A DNA stretch of 64,000 bases from CAWFZT01 sp963820415 (GCA_963820415.1 CAWFZT010000006.1:1-64000); one strand, 5' to 3'. Shown: positions 53,075 to 61,832, counted from the stretch's first letter. Numbers and translations are program-made. Notes: generated from the letters alone by a model not told the origin.

Positions 53075-54352
53075 TTACCGGGACTCTTCCATGTTTTCCC
53101 CTGGTCTTGGATACAATCTCTGATGCAGTTTTCCAGCCGACAGCCGATGGTGATCACTATCCTCGAAAGCGACATCTCGCTCGATCACGCGCCTTTCCGC
53201 CGTCGCGAGGAGCACCACGTCCGACTCGATCATCCGCGCCGGATAAATGACCATGCCGGAGCCAATACGTACGTTATGGCCCACACACCCCCCCAACACC
53301 GGGCGGTTGGAATACTTCAATTCATTATTCCCATCGCGAGCTTTGATGGGCGCCGATAACAGGTTGAAATCGGCAAAGGTATTCCCGGCGCCAATAAATG
53401 AATTTCTCCCGATGATACACATCTGTAAGCATGTATTTTGCGCCACCATACTGTTGTCCATAATCGTGGTCATGAACAGGGACGCCCGGAAGGGCAGGAA
53501 GGTTCCATCTCCTACCACCGATAGCATCAACTGGCAGCCTTGAGACACATTGACATTGTTGCCAATGGTGCAATTCTCGATCACTGCTCCGGCGCCGATC
53601 GTCACATGATCCCCGATCCAGGTCGGGCCATGGATGACTGCCGACGGGTCAATGACACAATTGTGGCCAATATGGACGACTTTCGAGTCTTCGAGCACCT
53701 GTTTGCCTTCGAACAAAGCCGCTGCTAAGACCTCTAGCTTGAAGAACACGTCGCGGTTTAATCGGTCTTCAAAACGGTTGCCGCGTGCAAACAGACCAAA
53801 AACCATATCGGCGATAAAGATATGCACCCAGCAATCGATGGCAATCAGGCTGCGCAAAGGCACCTGGTACACCAGGTCGCCCTGGTCGGGAGCCATGTAG
53901 GTTGGCACATGATAGTAGCCAACCTTGCGGGATTGGAAATCGATGAAAAGTGGTTCTGCGTCCGATTCCGGCCCTTTGGGATAATACCAGAGGTCGGCCA
54001 GGTAAAAATCCCCTGCCGGCGTGTAAGAGGAAGACAGCGGCAGGCAGTGTTCGCGAAAAGCCGGATCTGAAATGCGAAACGCCGCCCGCGAGGCCTTATT
54101 ACGACGGCTCGCTTCCTTAATAAATGTTTGTATATATTCTTCATCGAAGCACAGATTATCCCGATAGACCAGACTGCGCTCGTGTGTTTGCGGCAGGTGC
54201 GCTCCGGCAGGCAGCTCGGTTTCATGGTCAGTATAAGGAGCAAGTACGTCGCGCTGCTGCAGCCAGAGGGGTTTGTTTTGGATACGCAGGTCACGCGCCG
54301 GCTCATTGAAGGGCGATATCGACTGCCTATTTTGCAGGATAATCTTAAACAT
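53075..54352 (-). CDS. left-handed beta-helix (hexapeptide) protein, GlmU-like C-terminal
   Basis: A 425-aa protein. The C-terminal ~200 residues are a hexapeptide-repeat beta-helix: VVHIGHNCVIDPSAVIHG, TWIGDHVTIGAGAVIENC, TIGNNVNVSQGCQLMLSVVG, then SFIGAGNTFADFNLL and GHNVRIGSGMVIYPA. The layout resembles the acyltransferase half of sugar-nucleotide enzymes such as GlmU. The N-terminal ~190 residues (FKIILQNRQSISPFNEPARD) do not show a nucleotidyltransferase G-x-G-T-R motif and remain unassigned. It is co-transcribed with the V4R gene (six bases apart), so it may serve as a scaffold in signalling instead of in sugar metabolism. Confidence 0.7.
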   Translation of the reverse strand: MFKIILQNRQSISPFNEPARDLRIQNKPLWLQQRDVLAPYTDHETELPAGAHLPQTHERSLVYRDNLCFDEEYIQTFIKEASRRNKASRAAFRISDPAFREHCLPLSSSYTPAGDFYLADLWYYPKGPESDAEPLFIDFQSRKVGYYHVPTYMAPDQGDLVYQVPLRSLIAIDCWVHIFIADMVFGLFARGNRFEDRLNRDVFFKLEVLAAALFEGKQVLEDSKVVHIGHNCVIDPSAVIHGPTWIGDHVTIGAGAVIENCTIGNNVNVSQGCQLMLSVVGDGTFLPFRASLFMTTIMDNSMVAQNTCLQMCIIGRNSFIGAGNTFADFNLLSAPIKARDGNNELKYSNRPVLGGCVGHNVRIGSGMVIYPARMIESDVVLLATAERRVIERDVAFEDSDHHRLSAGKLHQRLYPRPGENMEESR

Positions 54353-54358
54353 ATCCAG

Positions 54359-54979
54359 CTATTCCAGGGCCTGTTTGTATATTCTAAACGTGCACGATTC
54401 TGCGCCGTCGGCTAGACATTCCGTCTCCACAATGTTATAGATCTTCCCACCGCTGATGGTGGAAACGAACTCCTGCAGCAAGCCTACAATAAAATAACAA
54501 ACTGATCCTTCACTCTGCCGCTGCCAACAAACCGGACGGGTTAACACCTGCCATATCCAGGCTTCCCCATCCTCTGTCGCCAGGAACGGCTCACAACACA
54601 GCTCTGAAAACATCTTGGCCAGCGCTTCCAACCCAGCCTTGATGCGGGTTGGGGTTGGCAGCAGCCGGTAGTCCAGGTTATTTAATCCCATCCGCTGCCC
54701 GAATTTTCGAAAAATCAGGCTGCTCGAGGCTCTACCAGCGCGCAGGGCAATACCCTGTCCCCCCCGTCTCCCATACATCGCCTCCAGAACACCCTGGATG
54801 GCGCTTACCTCGCTGAAGGCTATTTTCTCCCGGTTAGCCTGAGTAAATCCCGCCGAAAGCGGAAATATGACTAAACTGGAAATAGCGTTGACCCCTGTCT
54901 GGCCGACAATATCATGAACCCCATCCAACATGATCTTCCCAATCTGGCTTGCACATGGGAATTCCTGTACGATATCCAT
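54359..54979 (-). CDS. V4R-domain protein
   Basis: A 206-aa protein with a C-terminal V4R (4-vinyl reductase) domain: SGGKIYNIVETECLADGAES and CTFRIYK carry the conserved ECxAxGxxxCxF cysteines. Such domains bind small hydrophobic ligands or haem-like cofactors and serve as sensors. The N-terminal half (FPCASQIGKIMLDGVHDIVG) has the helical bundle that accompanies V4R. The start codon shares a base with the preceding hydrolase stop (TAATG), which suggests coupled translation. Confidence 0.78.
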   Translation of the reverse strand: MDIVQEFPCASQIGKIMLDGVHDIVGQTGVNAISSLVIFPLSAGFTQANREKIAFSEVSAIQGVLEAMYGRRGGQGIALRAGRASSSLIFRKFGQRMGLNNLDYRLLPTPTRIKAGLEALAKMFSELCCEPFLATEDGEAWIWQVLTRPVCWQRQSEGSVCYFIVGLLQEFVSTISGGKIYNIVETECLADGAESCTFRIYKQALE

Positions 54980-55776
54980 TAATTGGCTCCTGGAGAATTG
55001 GAAAGAAAATCCTTCAATTTGAACCTAAAATTCAACGGGTCATCCAGCATGATGAAATGGCCAGCATTGCGGAAAAGTTCGATGCGCGCCTGCGGTACTC
55101 CCTCCTGCAGCGGTTTCCATTGGTTCGGATTAACAATATTATCCCGCTCCCCAAACATCCCCATAACCGGGACCGATATATGATGCAACTGTGGGCGCAA
55201 ATCCGTCCGTCGTAGCGAGGCAATGCTGATCAAGAATGATTCCAGCGTAGTCTTAGAAAGATCACGGTCCATCATATCTGGGAAATTTGGATCTTTACAG
55301 ATCAAAGGCCATGCCATACGCATACCAAAGCGGAAGGCCGGGAACAAAGTGAACAAAAGAAACGCCACAGACCTGTAGCAGGTCATTTTCAACGGTAAAG
55401 CCAATGAAGAACCCACGATCGGTGAACTAATAATCACAACCCTTTCAGCCCTTTCGGGATAATTTAAGGCCACCGCCAGGCTAACCGTTCCTCCCATACT
55501 GTGCCCGACCAGAGACGCGCAAGAAATTCCCATCTTATCCATGAATTGGTCTACCAGAGTGACAAAATCCGGTACCTGATACGTTCTGCGTTTTTTACCT
55601 GACTCGCCAAATCCCCAAAAATCCAGGGCATAAGTGCGAAAACCTTGCCCGAGGAAAGCCATCGTCTCCTGCCATAACCCCCAAGAACCAAGCCATCCAT
55701 GCAACAAGATGACTGGGCAACCACGCCCATACACCTCATAATGGACTATGCCCTGGTCAGTGGTGATTGATGACAC
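54979..55776 (-). CDS. alpha/beta hydrolase (paralogue 2 of signalling cluster)
   Basis: A 265-aa alpha/beta hydrolase. HYEVYGRGCPVILLHGWLGS is the N-terminal pattern, YALDFWGFGESGKK the next loop, SLVGHSMGGTVSLAVALNYP the nucleophile elbow with Ser, and RNAGHFIMLDDP the catalytic His; VMGMFGERDNIVNP holds the acidic residue. All catalytic residues are present, unlike its relative at 43910. It lies between the GTPase and V4R genes. Substrate unknown; a signalling lipid or ester is possible given the context. Confidence 0.88.
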   Translation of the reverse strand: MSSITTDQGIVHYEVYGRGCPVILLHGWLGSWGLWQETMAFLGQGFRTYALDFWGFGESGKKRRTYQVPDFVTLVDQFMDKMGISCASLVGHSMGGTVSLAVALNYPERAERVVIISSPIVGSSLALPLKMTCYRSVAFLLFTLFPAFRFGMRMAWPLICKDPNFPDMMDRDLSKTTLESFLISIASLRRTDLRPQLHHISVPVMGMFGERDNIVNPNQWKPLQEGVPQARIELFRNAGHFIMLDDPLNFRFKLKDFLSNSPGAN

Positions 55777-55802
55777 AGTTTACAGTCAGACTGTCCCCAC
55801 TT

Positions 55803-56342
55803 TCAGGAACGGCCTTCCTCCATTTCAGCCAGAATTCCGTAGAGAAGCTCCAACAAAACGCTCTTTACCTTTTCTTTGTTGGTAGCCACGCAGGTAAGCA
55901 GCTTCACTTTTGGATCTATTCGCAAGGCCAGGCGCATATCATCGATATCCCAAGCGTCACGATGGTCCTGCTTATTAGCCGCCACTACATACGGCGTAGG
56001 AGCATAGGCCCGGAAAGTTTCCAAGATGCTGCGTGCTTCTCTGAAGGTCTCGGGACGCGTGCTATCCACCAGGACGACAAAACCGAGCATGCCTTCGGAA
56101 AGGATTTCCCACATAAAGTCAAACCGTTTCTGGCCTGGGGTGCCGAATAAATACAGCACTAGATCTTCGTCCACGGTGATCCGGCCAAAATCCATCGCCA
56201 CTGTGGTCGTTTCCTTGATTTTTTCGGCTTCAGTAGAGATTTTTCGCTCGGTCGAAACAACATCGATCTCACTGACCGAACGAATAAACTCTGTCTTGCC
56301 TGCATTAAAGGGACCTGTAACCACGATTTTGACCGTTTGCAT
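55803..56342 (-). CDS. small Ras-like GTPase (COG2229/MglA-like)
   Basis: A 179-aa GTP-binding protein. P-loop GPFNAGKTEFIRS, switch I Thr region in ETTTVAMDFG, switch II LFGTPGQKRFDFMW, G4 ANKQDHRD and G5-like CVATNKEK. This is the bacterial Ras-like group COG2229, close to MglA. Such GTPases are usually paired with Roadblock or PATAN partners; the PATAN gene lies 26 bases upstream. The usual Gly at the DxxG motif is kept as GTPGQ. No intrinsic activator domain. Likely a switch for polarity or gene regulation. Confidence 0.9.
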   Translation of the reverse strand: MQTVKIVVTGPFNAGKTEFIRSVSEIDVVSTERKISTEAEKIKETTTVAMDFGRITVDEDLVLYLFGTPGQKRFDFMWEILSEGMLGFVVLVDSTRPETFREARSILETFRAYAPTPYVVAANKQDHRDAWDIDDMRLALRIDPKVKLLTCVATNKEKVKSVLLELLYGILAEMEEGRS

Positions 56343-56368
56343 AATCGGGAACCTTTTACCTGGATTTT

Positions 56369-57184
56369 TTATAGAGAGCGAATCCGTTCAATCAAACGAT
56401 TTATCAGTGATTTTTGTTCTTCTTTGTTCTGGGTTGGGAAAATCCGCCCGGGTGCAGGGGGGGCCACTCCAGCAGGGCGGATAATTTCAACCAGGCCAGC
56501 TTGCAACAAACCATAGATCATCCGCCGAATCTCAAGATCGTTCATTTTAGTGGCGCGTGCAATCTGCCGCATCGAATTCTTCGGATTTACGAAAGACACC
56601 ACTCGCCATTCCTGGACGCTCAGGTTGATATTGCGTAAATTCGTCCCCGGGCGATCAGTGAATTTTAGCGCCATGTCGAGAGTGGGAATCTCTTCTTGCA
56701 GCTTCTCCAGCTCACGCAACTGCCGCGAGCCTTCGATAATTAAATTCTCAAGATCGATCCGGACGGTAATCTTGCCATTTATAGATAATTCACCCTGGTC
56801 AAAGCGGAAAAAGCCTTCCCCCCAGGTGAATAAACGGCGCACTACGACCAGGAAATACTGTTGCAAGCTGACCAGGATATCGTCCTGGCTGACGTAACCC
56901 GCATTAATCAACACCAGACCCAGCTCTTTATCCGACATCCGGCTAGCTTTTTCTTTGATCAGCCGGTACTGGCTGTTGGTGATCCGTTTGGTGCGCTGCA
57001 GCACGGCTGCCAGGCTGTTATCTTCTTGCTCGATCGCCGCGTAAGATAATTTTCCCTCTCGAAAAAAAACTCTGGCGATCTCACCTGGGCCCTCAACGAC
57101 CAATGTGCCAGTTTTTCGAGCTAAATTTATTAAATTTAATAATTGAGTAATGGTAAAATCCCGCAAATTACCTTTTAATGCCAT
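56369..57184 (-). CDS. DUF4388 (PATAN) domain protein
   Basis: A ~271-aa protein beginning MALKGNLRDFTITQLLNLIN, the PATAN signature; ATG 57184 is preferred to ATG 57199 because the family begins exactly there. ARKTGTLVVEGPGEIARVFF and REGKLSYAAI complete the domain. The middle repeats a helix set (YRLIKEKASRMSDKELGLVL), and the C-terminal ~100 residues contain a winged-helix-like segment (SMRQIARATKMNDLEIRRMI). PATAN domains work with GTPases and receivers in bacterial signalling. First gene of the cluster; a short divergent promoter region separates it from the gene at 57337. Confidence 0.85.
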   Translation of the reverse strand: MALKGNLRDFTITQLLNLINLARKTGTLVVEGPGEIARVFFREGKLSYAAIEQEDNSLAAVLQRTKRITNSQYRLIKEKASRMSDKELGLVLINAGYVSQDDILVSLQQYFLVVVRRLFTWGEGFFRFDQGELSINGKITVRIDLENLIIEGSRQLRELEKLQEEIPTLDMALKFTDRPGTNLRNINLSVQEWRVVSFVNPKNSMRQIARATKMNDLEIRRMIYGLLQAGLVEIIRPAGVAPPAPGRIFPTQNKEEQKSLINRLIERIRSL

Positions 57185-57317
57185 AACAGAGGGCCTCATC
57201 CAATTAACAAGATTGGGACTAATAAAAGATTATACATGGAAGCCAGAAGGCCGTCAATTTAAATCCGATAACTTTGCCTTACAGTTTCATTCCATCTCAA
57301 GCGGGACTACATTAGGT

Positions 57318-57323
57318 ATAATC
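57318..57323 (+). promoter_or_regulatory. possible -10 box with short leader
   Basis: A perfect TATAAT 13 bases before ATG 57337. A start near 57330 would leave a leader of about seven bases, and there is no ribosome site. The -35 region is not clear. Confidence 0.45.
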
Positions 57324-57336
57324 ATTGTGGTCAGCC

Positions 57337-58971
57337 ATGCCTGATTTAGTGCACACCCTCCAAGGAAACGACCTGGGTTTTTTACGGATGGTCGCCGGCG
57401 CCTGGGGAATTGAGATCAATTCTCCGGATGCCTATATTGCCCTGCCTGTGCTGGTCAGCGCAATGCAAAATCGCCAGTTAGTGAACGAGGTAATCAAGTC
57501 TCTGCCGGCAGCAGCTCGCAGCGCCCTGAAGGTTTTGATTGAAAACGACGGCGCCCTGCCCTGGTCGCTTTTCTGCCGAAAATTCGGCGAAGTGCGCGTG
57601 ATGGGCGCTGCCAAACGCGATCGTGAACGTCCGGATCTAAATCCTAAATCGCCGGCCGAACTGCTCTGGTACCGGGCGTTGATCGGCAAAGCTTTCTTCA
57701 ACCTCCCTCCTGAACCACAAGAATTCGCTTATCTCCCGGATGACTTGCTTGAATACCTTCAGGCTTTCGGCGCCTCTGGGCCCCAGCCACTCGGTCGACC
57801 GGCCTCTCCAGTCGAAAGTACCCACGCGATGATCGCCGGCGACAGGCTGCTTGATCACACCTGCACCCTGCTGGCGGCTTTGCGCCTGAACCCAAAACTG
57901 GATGGGCTGCCGGCTCCAGGCTGGGAGACGCCTGTAACGGTGCTAACCAGTCTCCTGCTGTCAGCCGGACTGCTGGATGCCAATAAGGCGCCCCTCCCAG
58001 ACAACACCCGCACCTTCCTGGAAGCCAGCCGGGCGGTCGCCTTGTCCCAACTGTGCCGTTCCTGGTTGTCCAGCCCATCGTTCAATGAGCTACGTATGCT
58101 GCCTGGACTGTTGTTCGAAGGCGAATGGAACAACCGCCCCCTGGAGACGCGCCAGTCTCTGTTAGAAATGCTTTCCACCCTTCCGCAAGACAAATGGTGG
58201 AACCTGTCTTCTTTTGTGTCTGCGGTGCACGAGCGCCAGCCGGATTTCCAACGCCCGGCCGGCGACTATAATTCGTGGTTCATCCGCAGAGAAGGCCGCG
58301 ACGAATACCTCCGCGGTTTTTCTACCTGGGATGAGGTCGACGGTGCTCTGATCCGCTTCATCATCACTGGTCCTATGCACTGGCTGGGCATGATGGACCT
58401 GGCTGCTCAATCGCCGGGGGAACCTGCGGCAGCTTTTCGACCTTCCGCCTGGGCAGCCTCTCTTTACCACGGTCAGCCACCCGAAGGATTGCCAACCGAG
58501 AACGATCCGGTGTGGGTAACCTCCTCCGGTCACCTGCACCTTTCCAATCTGACCCCTCGGTCGGCCCGCTACCTGATCGCCCGTTTCTGCGAATGGGAAG
58601 GTGAACAGGAGAAAGAATATCACTACCAACTGACACCGGCCTCCTTAGAACGAGCCCGCCAGCAAGGACTGCGTATCTCGCACCTGGTCAGCCTGCTCAA
58701 AAAACATACCACGGGCGCACTGCCACCCAGCCTGTTACAAGCCCTCGAGCGCTGGGAACAATTCGGCGTTCAGGCTGGGATAAAAAAGGTTAGCCTGCTG
58801 CGGGTAGCATCGCCAGATATCCTTGACTCCCTGCGTAAAACCCGCGCTGCCCGCTACCTGGGAGAAGCACTGAACCCGACTGTAGTAATTATCAAGGCGG
58901 GCGGCGAAGAGGCGGTGCGCAGCGCCCTGGCCGAGCTTGGCTACCTGGCCAGCTCACAACTGGATGTATAA
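57337..58971 (+). CDS. helicase-associated (XPB/Ssl2 N-terminal type) domain protein
   Basis: A 544-aa protein without helicase motifs. Its C-terminal region (YQLTPASLERARQQGLRISH, LVSLLKKHTTGALPPSLLQA, NPTVVIIKAGGEEAVRSALA) matches the helicase-associated Helicase_C_3 type domain found alone in many Chloroflexota and Actinobacteria proteins. The N-terminal part (GAWGIEINSPDAYIALPVLV) is similar to the start of those proteins. Function unknown; DNA binding is guessed. The frame opens at GTG 57325, but ATG 57337 (MPDLVHTLQGNDLG) is the more likely start. It stands alone, divergent from the PATAN gene. Confidence 0.7.
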   Translation: MPDLVHTLQGNDLGFLRMVAGAWGIEINSPDAYIALPVLVSAMQNRQLVNEVIKSLPAAARSALKVLIENDGALPWSLFCRKFGEVRVMGAAKRDRERPDLNPKSPAELLWYRALIGKAFFNLPPEPQEFAYLPDDLLEYLQAFGASGPQPLGRPASPVESTHAMIAGDRLLDHTCTLLAALRLNPKLDGLPAPGWETPVTVLTSLLLSAGLLDANKAPLPDNTRTFLEASRAVALSQLCRSWLSSPSFNELRMLPGLLFEGEWNNRPLETRQSLLEMLSTLPQDKWWNLSSFVSAVHERQPDFQRPAGDYNSWFIRREGRDEYLRGFSTWDEVDGALIRFIITGPMHWLGMMDLAAQSPGEPAAAFRPSAWAASLYHGQPPEGLPTENDPVWVTSSGHLHLSNLTPRSARYLIARFCEWEGEQEKEYHYQLTPASLERARQQGLRISHLVSLLKKHTTGALPPSLLQALERWEQFGVQAGIKKVSLLRVASPDILDSLRKTRAARYLGEALNPTVVIIKAGGEEAVRSALAELGYLASSQLDV

Positions 58972-58992
58972 TCACTTAGGCTTCAAATCATT

Positions 58993-59085
58993 GGCTCATT
59001 GGGATTTAGCGTGGGAGTCTCCGGATTTTGGGGTGTCATGACACCCCAAAATCCGGTAGTTCACCACGGGGATTCCCAAAGAGTT
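58993..59085. repeat. palindromic intergenic repeat, copy D
   Basis: Core 59021-59056 is a perfect 36-bp palindrome (18-bp arms, CCGGATTTTGGGGTGTCA and its complement). The left end GGCTCATTGGGATTTAGCGTG and right end TTCACCACGGGGATTCCC match copy A. The core is shorter than in copy A but equally symmetric. It lies in the leader region of the kbl gene. Confidence 0.85.
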
Positions 59086-59112
59086 AAATCATCTCCCCTC
59101 AAGAGGTAAAGA

Positions 59113-60297
59113 ATGGGTAACCGATTGAATTGGATAGAGCAAGAACTCAATAGCATGAAGCAAGCTGGTCTGTTTAACCGTATCCGCACGCTCAGTTCTC
59201 CCCAGGGACCCTGGCTGGTAGTGGACGGTAAAAGCGTGCTGAATTTCTGCTCGAATAATTACCTTGGCCTAGCCAACCATCCCAGGATGGTGAAGGCTGT
59301 TCAGGAAATCGTTACCCAATATGGGGTCGGGCCAGCCGCAGTGCGCACCATTGCCGGGACGATGGAAATCCACCGCCAGCTCGAACGCCGCCTGGCTACT
59401 TTCAAAGGCGTTGAATCAGCCATCAGCTTTCAGTCTGGATTTGCCGCCAACCTGGCCACCATCCAGGCGCTGGTTGGTAAGGAAGACGTCATCTTCTCGG
59501 ACGAACTGAACCACGCCAGCATCATCGACGGAGCACGCCTTTCCGGGGCGCGTATCGTGCGTTACGCCCACGCCAATCCGGACGACCTGGAACGTCTTAT
59601 CAACGAAAACAAAGGCGCCTATAACCGCGCTCTGATCGTCACCGATGGGGTATTCAGCATGGATGGCGATGTCGCCCCGTTGGATAAAATCTGCGCCATC
59701 GCCAATCAGCAGGATATTCTGCTGATGGTGGATGACGCCCATGGCGAAGGCGTCCTGGGGCGCGGCGGGCGAGGTATCGTCGACCACTTCCACCTGCATG
59801 GCAAAGTAGATATCGAGGTCGGTACGCTCTCCAAAGCCTTTGGTGTGGTGGGCGGGGTAGTAGCCGGGAACTCTGTGATCGTGGAATGGCTCACTCAGCG
59901 CGGCCGCCCATTCCTGTTTTCGTCTGCGGCCACTCCGGCGGATGTAGCCGCTTGCCTGGCCGCCCTGGATATCCTGGAAGAGTCCACCGAACTGGTGGAT
60001 AAATTGTGGGAAAATACCCATTTCTTCAAAGGTGAAATGAAAACCCTGGGCTTCGATACGGGGGTGAGCACCACACCTATCACCCCCATCATGCTGGGAG
60101 AAGCTCCCCTGGCGCAGCAGTTCAGCCGCGAGCTATTCGAGAACGGCGTTTTTGCTATGGCGCTGGGCTACCCAACCGTCCCCAAGGGAAAAGCGCGTAT
60201 CCGTGTCATGATTTCGGCTTCCCACGCCAGGACCGACCTGGAACAGGGATTGGAGCTGTTCGCCAGGGTCGGCCGTAAACTGGGCGTGATTCACTAA
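59113..60297 (+). CDS. kbl: glycine C-acetyltransferase (2-amino-3-ketobutyrate CoA ligase)
   Basis: A 394-aa PLP enzyme of the alpha-oxoamine synthase family. Kbl cleaves 2-amino-3-oxobutyrate with CoA to glycine and acetyl-CoA in threonine degradation. FCSNNYLGLANHPRMVKAV, GPAAVRTIAGTMEIHRQLE, DELNHASIIDGARLS, VDDAHGEGVLGRGGRG and the lysine motif VGTLSKAFGVVGG are all present. BioF and serine palmitoyltransferase are relatives; TIAGTMEIHRQLE favours Kbl. AAGAGG precedes the ATG. Threonine dehydrogenase is not in this window. Confidence 0.85.
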   Translation: MGNRLNWIEQELNSMKQAGLFNRIRTLSSPQGPWLVVDGKSVLNFCSNNYLGLANHPRMVKAVQEIVTQYGVGPAAVRTIAGTMEIHRQLERRLATFKGVESAISFQSGFAANLATIQALVGKEDVIFSDELNHASIIDGARLSGARIVRYAHANPDDLERLINENKGAYNRALIVTDGVFSMDGDVAPLDKICAIANQQDILLMVDDAHGEGVLGRGGRGIVDHFHLHGKVDIEVGTLSKAFGVVGGVVAGNSVIVEWLTQRGRPFLFSSAATPADVAACLAALDILEESTELVDKLWENTHFFKGEMKTLGFDTGVSTTPITPIMLGEAPLAQQFSRELFENGVFAMALGYPTVPKGKARIRVMISASHARTDLEQGLELFARVGRKLGVIH

Positions 60298-60392
60298 ACC
60301 CCGCCTTCAAAAAGAACGCACCGGCTCGCCAGCAGGCCGGTGAACAACGCCCCGCGCCTGAGCGCCCTTTCTTAATATAAAAACGGTCGTAC

Positions 60393-60617
60393 TTATTCCT
60401 TGAACGGGTCGTAATTCGGATTTGTGCCGGCCCACACACAGGATGGCTGGCTGTTCTGGCTGCATTCTAATCCACGTGAGCAGCGATGCGCCAACAGCCG
60501 CGCCGGTTGATCTGATAAAATATCGGACGGATAAACTTTCTCAGCCTCCAGTGCCACTTCGCTGCCGGCGTGTTCGCAAAAACGGATTTTCACAGCTTCC
60601 CAGGTTTTTACCGCCAT
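60393..60617 (-). CDS. small conserved-looking Cys-rich protein
   Basis: A 74-aa protein starting MAVKTWEAVKIRFCEHAGSE behind GGAGGAAAAG (an upstream ATG at 60629 is possible but lacks a site). Four Cys at RFCEH, HRCSRG, LECSQN and PSCVWAG suggest metal binding or a zinc-ribbon-like fold, though spacing is irregular. It ends NPNYDPFKE. Not recognised. Last gene of the glycosyltransferase operon, 50 bases after the YkvA-like gene. Confidence 0.6.
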   Translation of the reverse strand: MAVKTWEAVKIRFCEHAGSEVALEAEKVYPSDILSDQPARLLAHRCSRGLECSQNSQPSCVWAGTNPNYDPFKE

Positions 60618-60667
60618 CTTTTCCTCCATTAATAGTAAGCCTTACCTTCCAGTAATTACGTTACCTA

Positions 60668-61027
60668 TCATCGATCCAGGTCGCGGAACTCTCCATCCAC
60701 AATCTGTGGGTCAGCATCCTTTGCTGAGGATTCGTGCCACTCGCCCGGGATGACGTTCAGCAGCGCCCGGCGGTGTTCTTCAACCACTTCCGGCGGACAA
60801 AGCTCGATAAACAGATAAAACCCGAACCACATTACCAGGGCATCGTCAACTGGCCCTGGCACCAGGTCGGGGACTAGCCAGTAAATAAACGCCGCCAGAG
60901 GCAGCAGTTTAGCCAGCATGTTTACACGCTTGTCTTTCATCAGGCGGAGGACAAGTCTGACCTCCAACCATACTTTTTGAAAAAAGCCAATCTTGGCTGT
61001 TATACTGCCTGGTACTTTTTGAGCCAT
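60668..61027 (-). CDS. YkvA-like (DUF1232) membrane protein
   Basis: A 119-aa protein from ATG 61027 (TTGGAGG site); the frame extends to 61078 in the upstream gene. LAKLLPLAAFIYWLVPDLVP followed by GPVDDALVMWFGFYLFIELC is the DUF1232 pattern, with conserved P-D-L-x-P and D-D-A. One or two membrane segments. Function unknown. It lies between the GT2 gene and a small Cys protein in one operon. Confidence 0.8.
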   Translation of the reverse strand: MAQKVPGSITAKIGFFQKVWLEVRLVLRLMKDKRVNMLAKLLPLAAFIYWLVPDLVPGPVDDALVMWFGFYLFIELCPPEVVEEHRRALLNVIPGEWHESSAKDADPQIVDGEFRDLDR

Positions 61028-61061
61028 CTTTACCTCCAAAATTATTATAACGCTTAACCGG

Positions 61062-61832
61062 TCACCTATTCTTATCAAAAAGCCTGCGGCGTCGTAAGGT
61101 AATCAATGGAGCGAACAGTTTACGCAACAGGTACCTGGCATAAATCACCGAAAACCACGTACCGCCTTCCCGCCGGTGGACGCGCAGCATCTCCGGCCAG
61201 CAGCGATCATCCGCCGAAATAGTCTTGGCGTTGCCATGCAGGCGGAAATTGGCCCACCAGCGTGGGACGTAAGCCGGGGGTCCCAATCTGGAAAGCCTGA
61301 CCCACAGGTCATAATCCATGGCAAAGTAAAAGCTGGGGTCGAGCGGGGCTACCTTGCGCCACAGTTCTCCCCGAAAGAAGGTCGCCTGTTGCGGAACGTG
61401 CACGTAACCCTGGCGCAGCCGGCGGTAATCTGTTTGCGCGGCTGGAAAACGACCGACCTCCAGCCCATCTGCGTCAATATAGCTGGCATCACCGTATACC
61501 ATGCTCACCGCGGGGTGCGCCTGCAAGTACGCTGCCGCCTCTGCTACTGCGCCTGGCTGGTAGGTATCGTCTGAGTTCAGCCAGGCCAGGATTTCACCTG
61601 AGGCATGTTGAAAACCTTTATTGAGCGCGTCAGTCTGGCCTTTGTCAGGTTCGGAGATCCACCAGGCCAATCGGTCGGCGTAGCGTCTCAGGATGTCCAC
61701 GCTGCTGTCCTGCGACCCTCCATCGACCACAATGTACTCAATGTGAGGATAATCCTGCGCCAATACCGAGCGAAGGGTAGTTTCCAAGAACCGTCCCTGG
61801 TTATAGGAGGGAGTGACAATCGAGACCAGCAT
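61062..61832 (-). CDS. family 2 glycosyltransferase
   Basis: A 256-aa GT2 (GT-A fold) enzyme. VSIVTPSYNQGRFLETTLRS is the N-terminal motif, IVVDGGSQDSS the nucleotide-binding loop, and LAWLNSDDTYQPGA the metal-binding DxD (here SDD). QQATFFRGELWRKVAPLD is typical of envelope polysaccharide GT2s. CTGGAGG precedes the ATG. It starts 18 bases after the stop of the membrane glycosyltransferase, so both likely build the same surface glycan. Confidence 0.88.
   Translation of the reverse strand: MLVSIVTPSYNQGRFLETTLRSVLAQDYPHIEYIVVDGGSQDSSVDILRRYADRLAWWISEPDKGQTDALNKGFQHASGEILAWLNSDDTYQPGAVAEAAAYLQAHPAVSMVYGDASYIDADGLEVGRFPAAQTDYRRLRQGYVHVPQQATFFRGELWRKVAPLDPSFYFAMDYDLWVRLSRLGPPAYVPRWWANFRLHGNAKTISADDRCWPEMLRVHRREGGTWFSVIYARYLLRKLFAPLITLRRRRLFDKNR

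Noticed and set aside
53075..54352. GlmU or GlgC enzyme
   Set aside because: Only the hexapeptide beta-helix is clear; the nucleotidyltransferase motif is missing in the N-terminal half.
57325..57336. GTG 57325 as start of the helicase-associated protein
   Set aside because: It lies only one base after the -10 box, so it would not be in the mRNA if that promoter is used.
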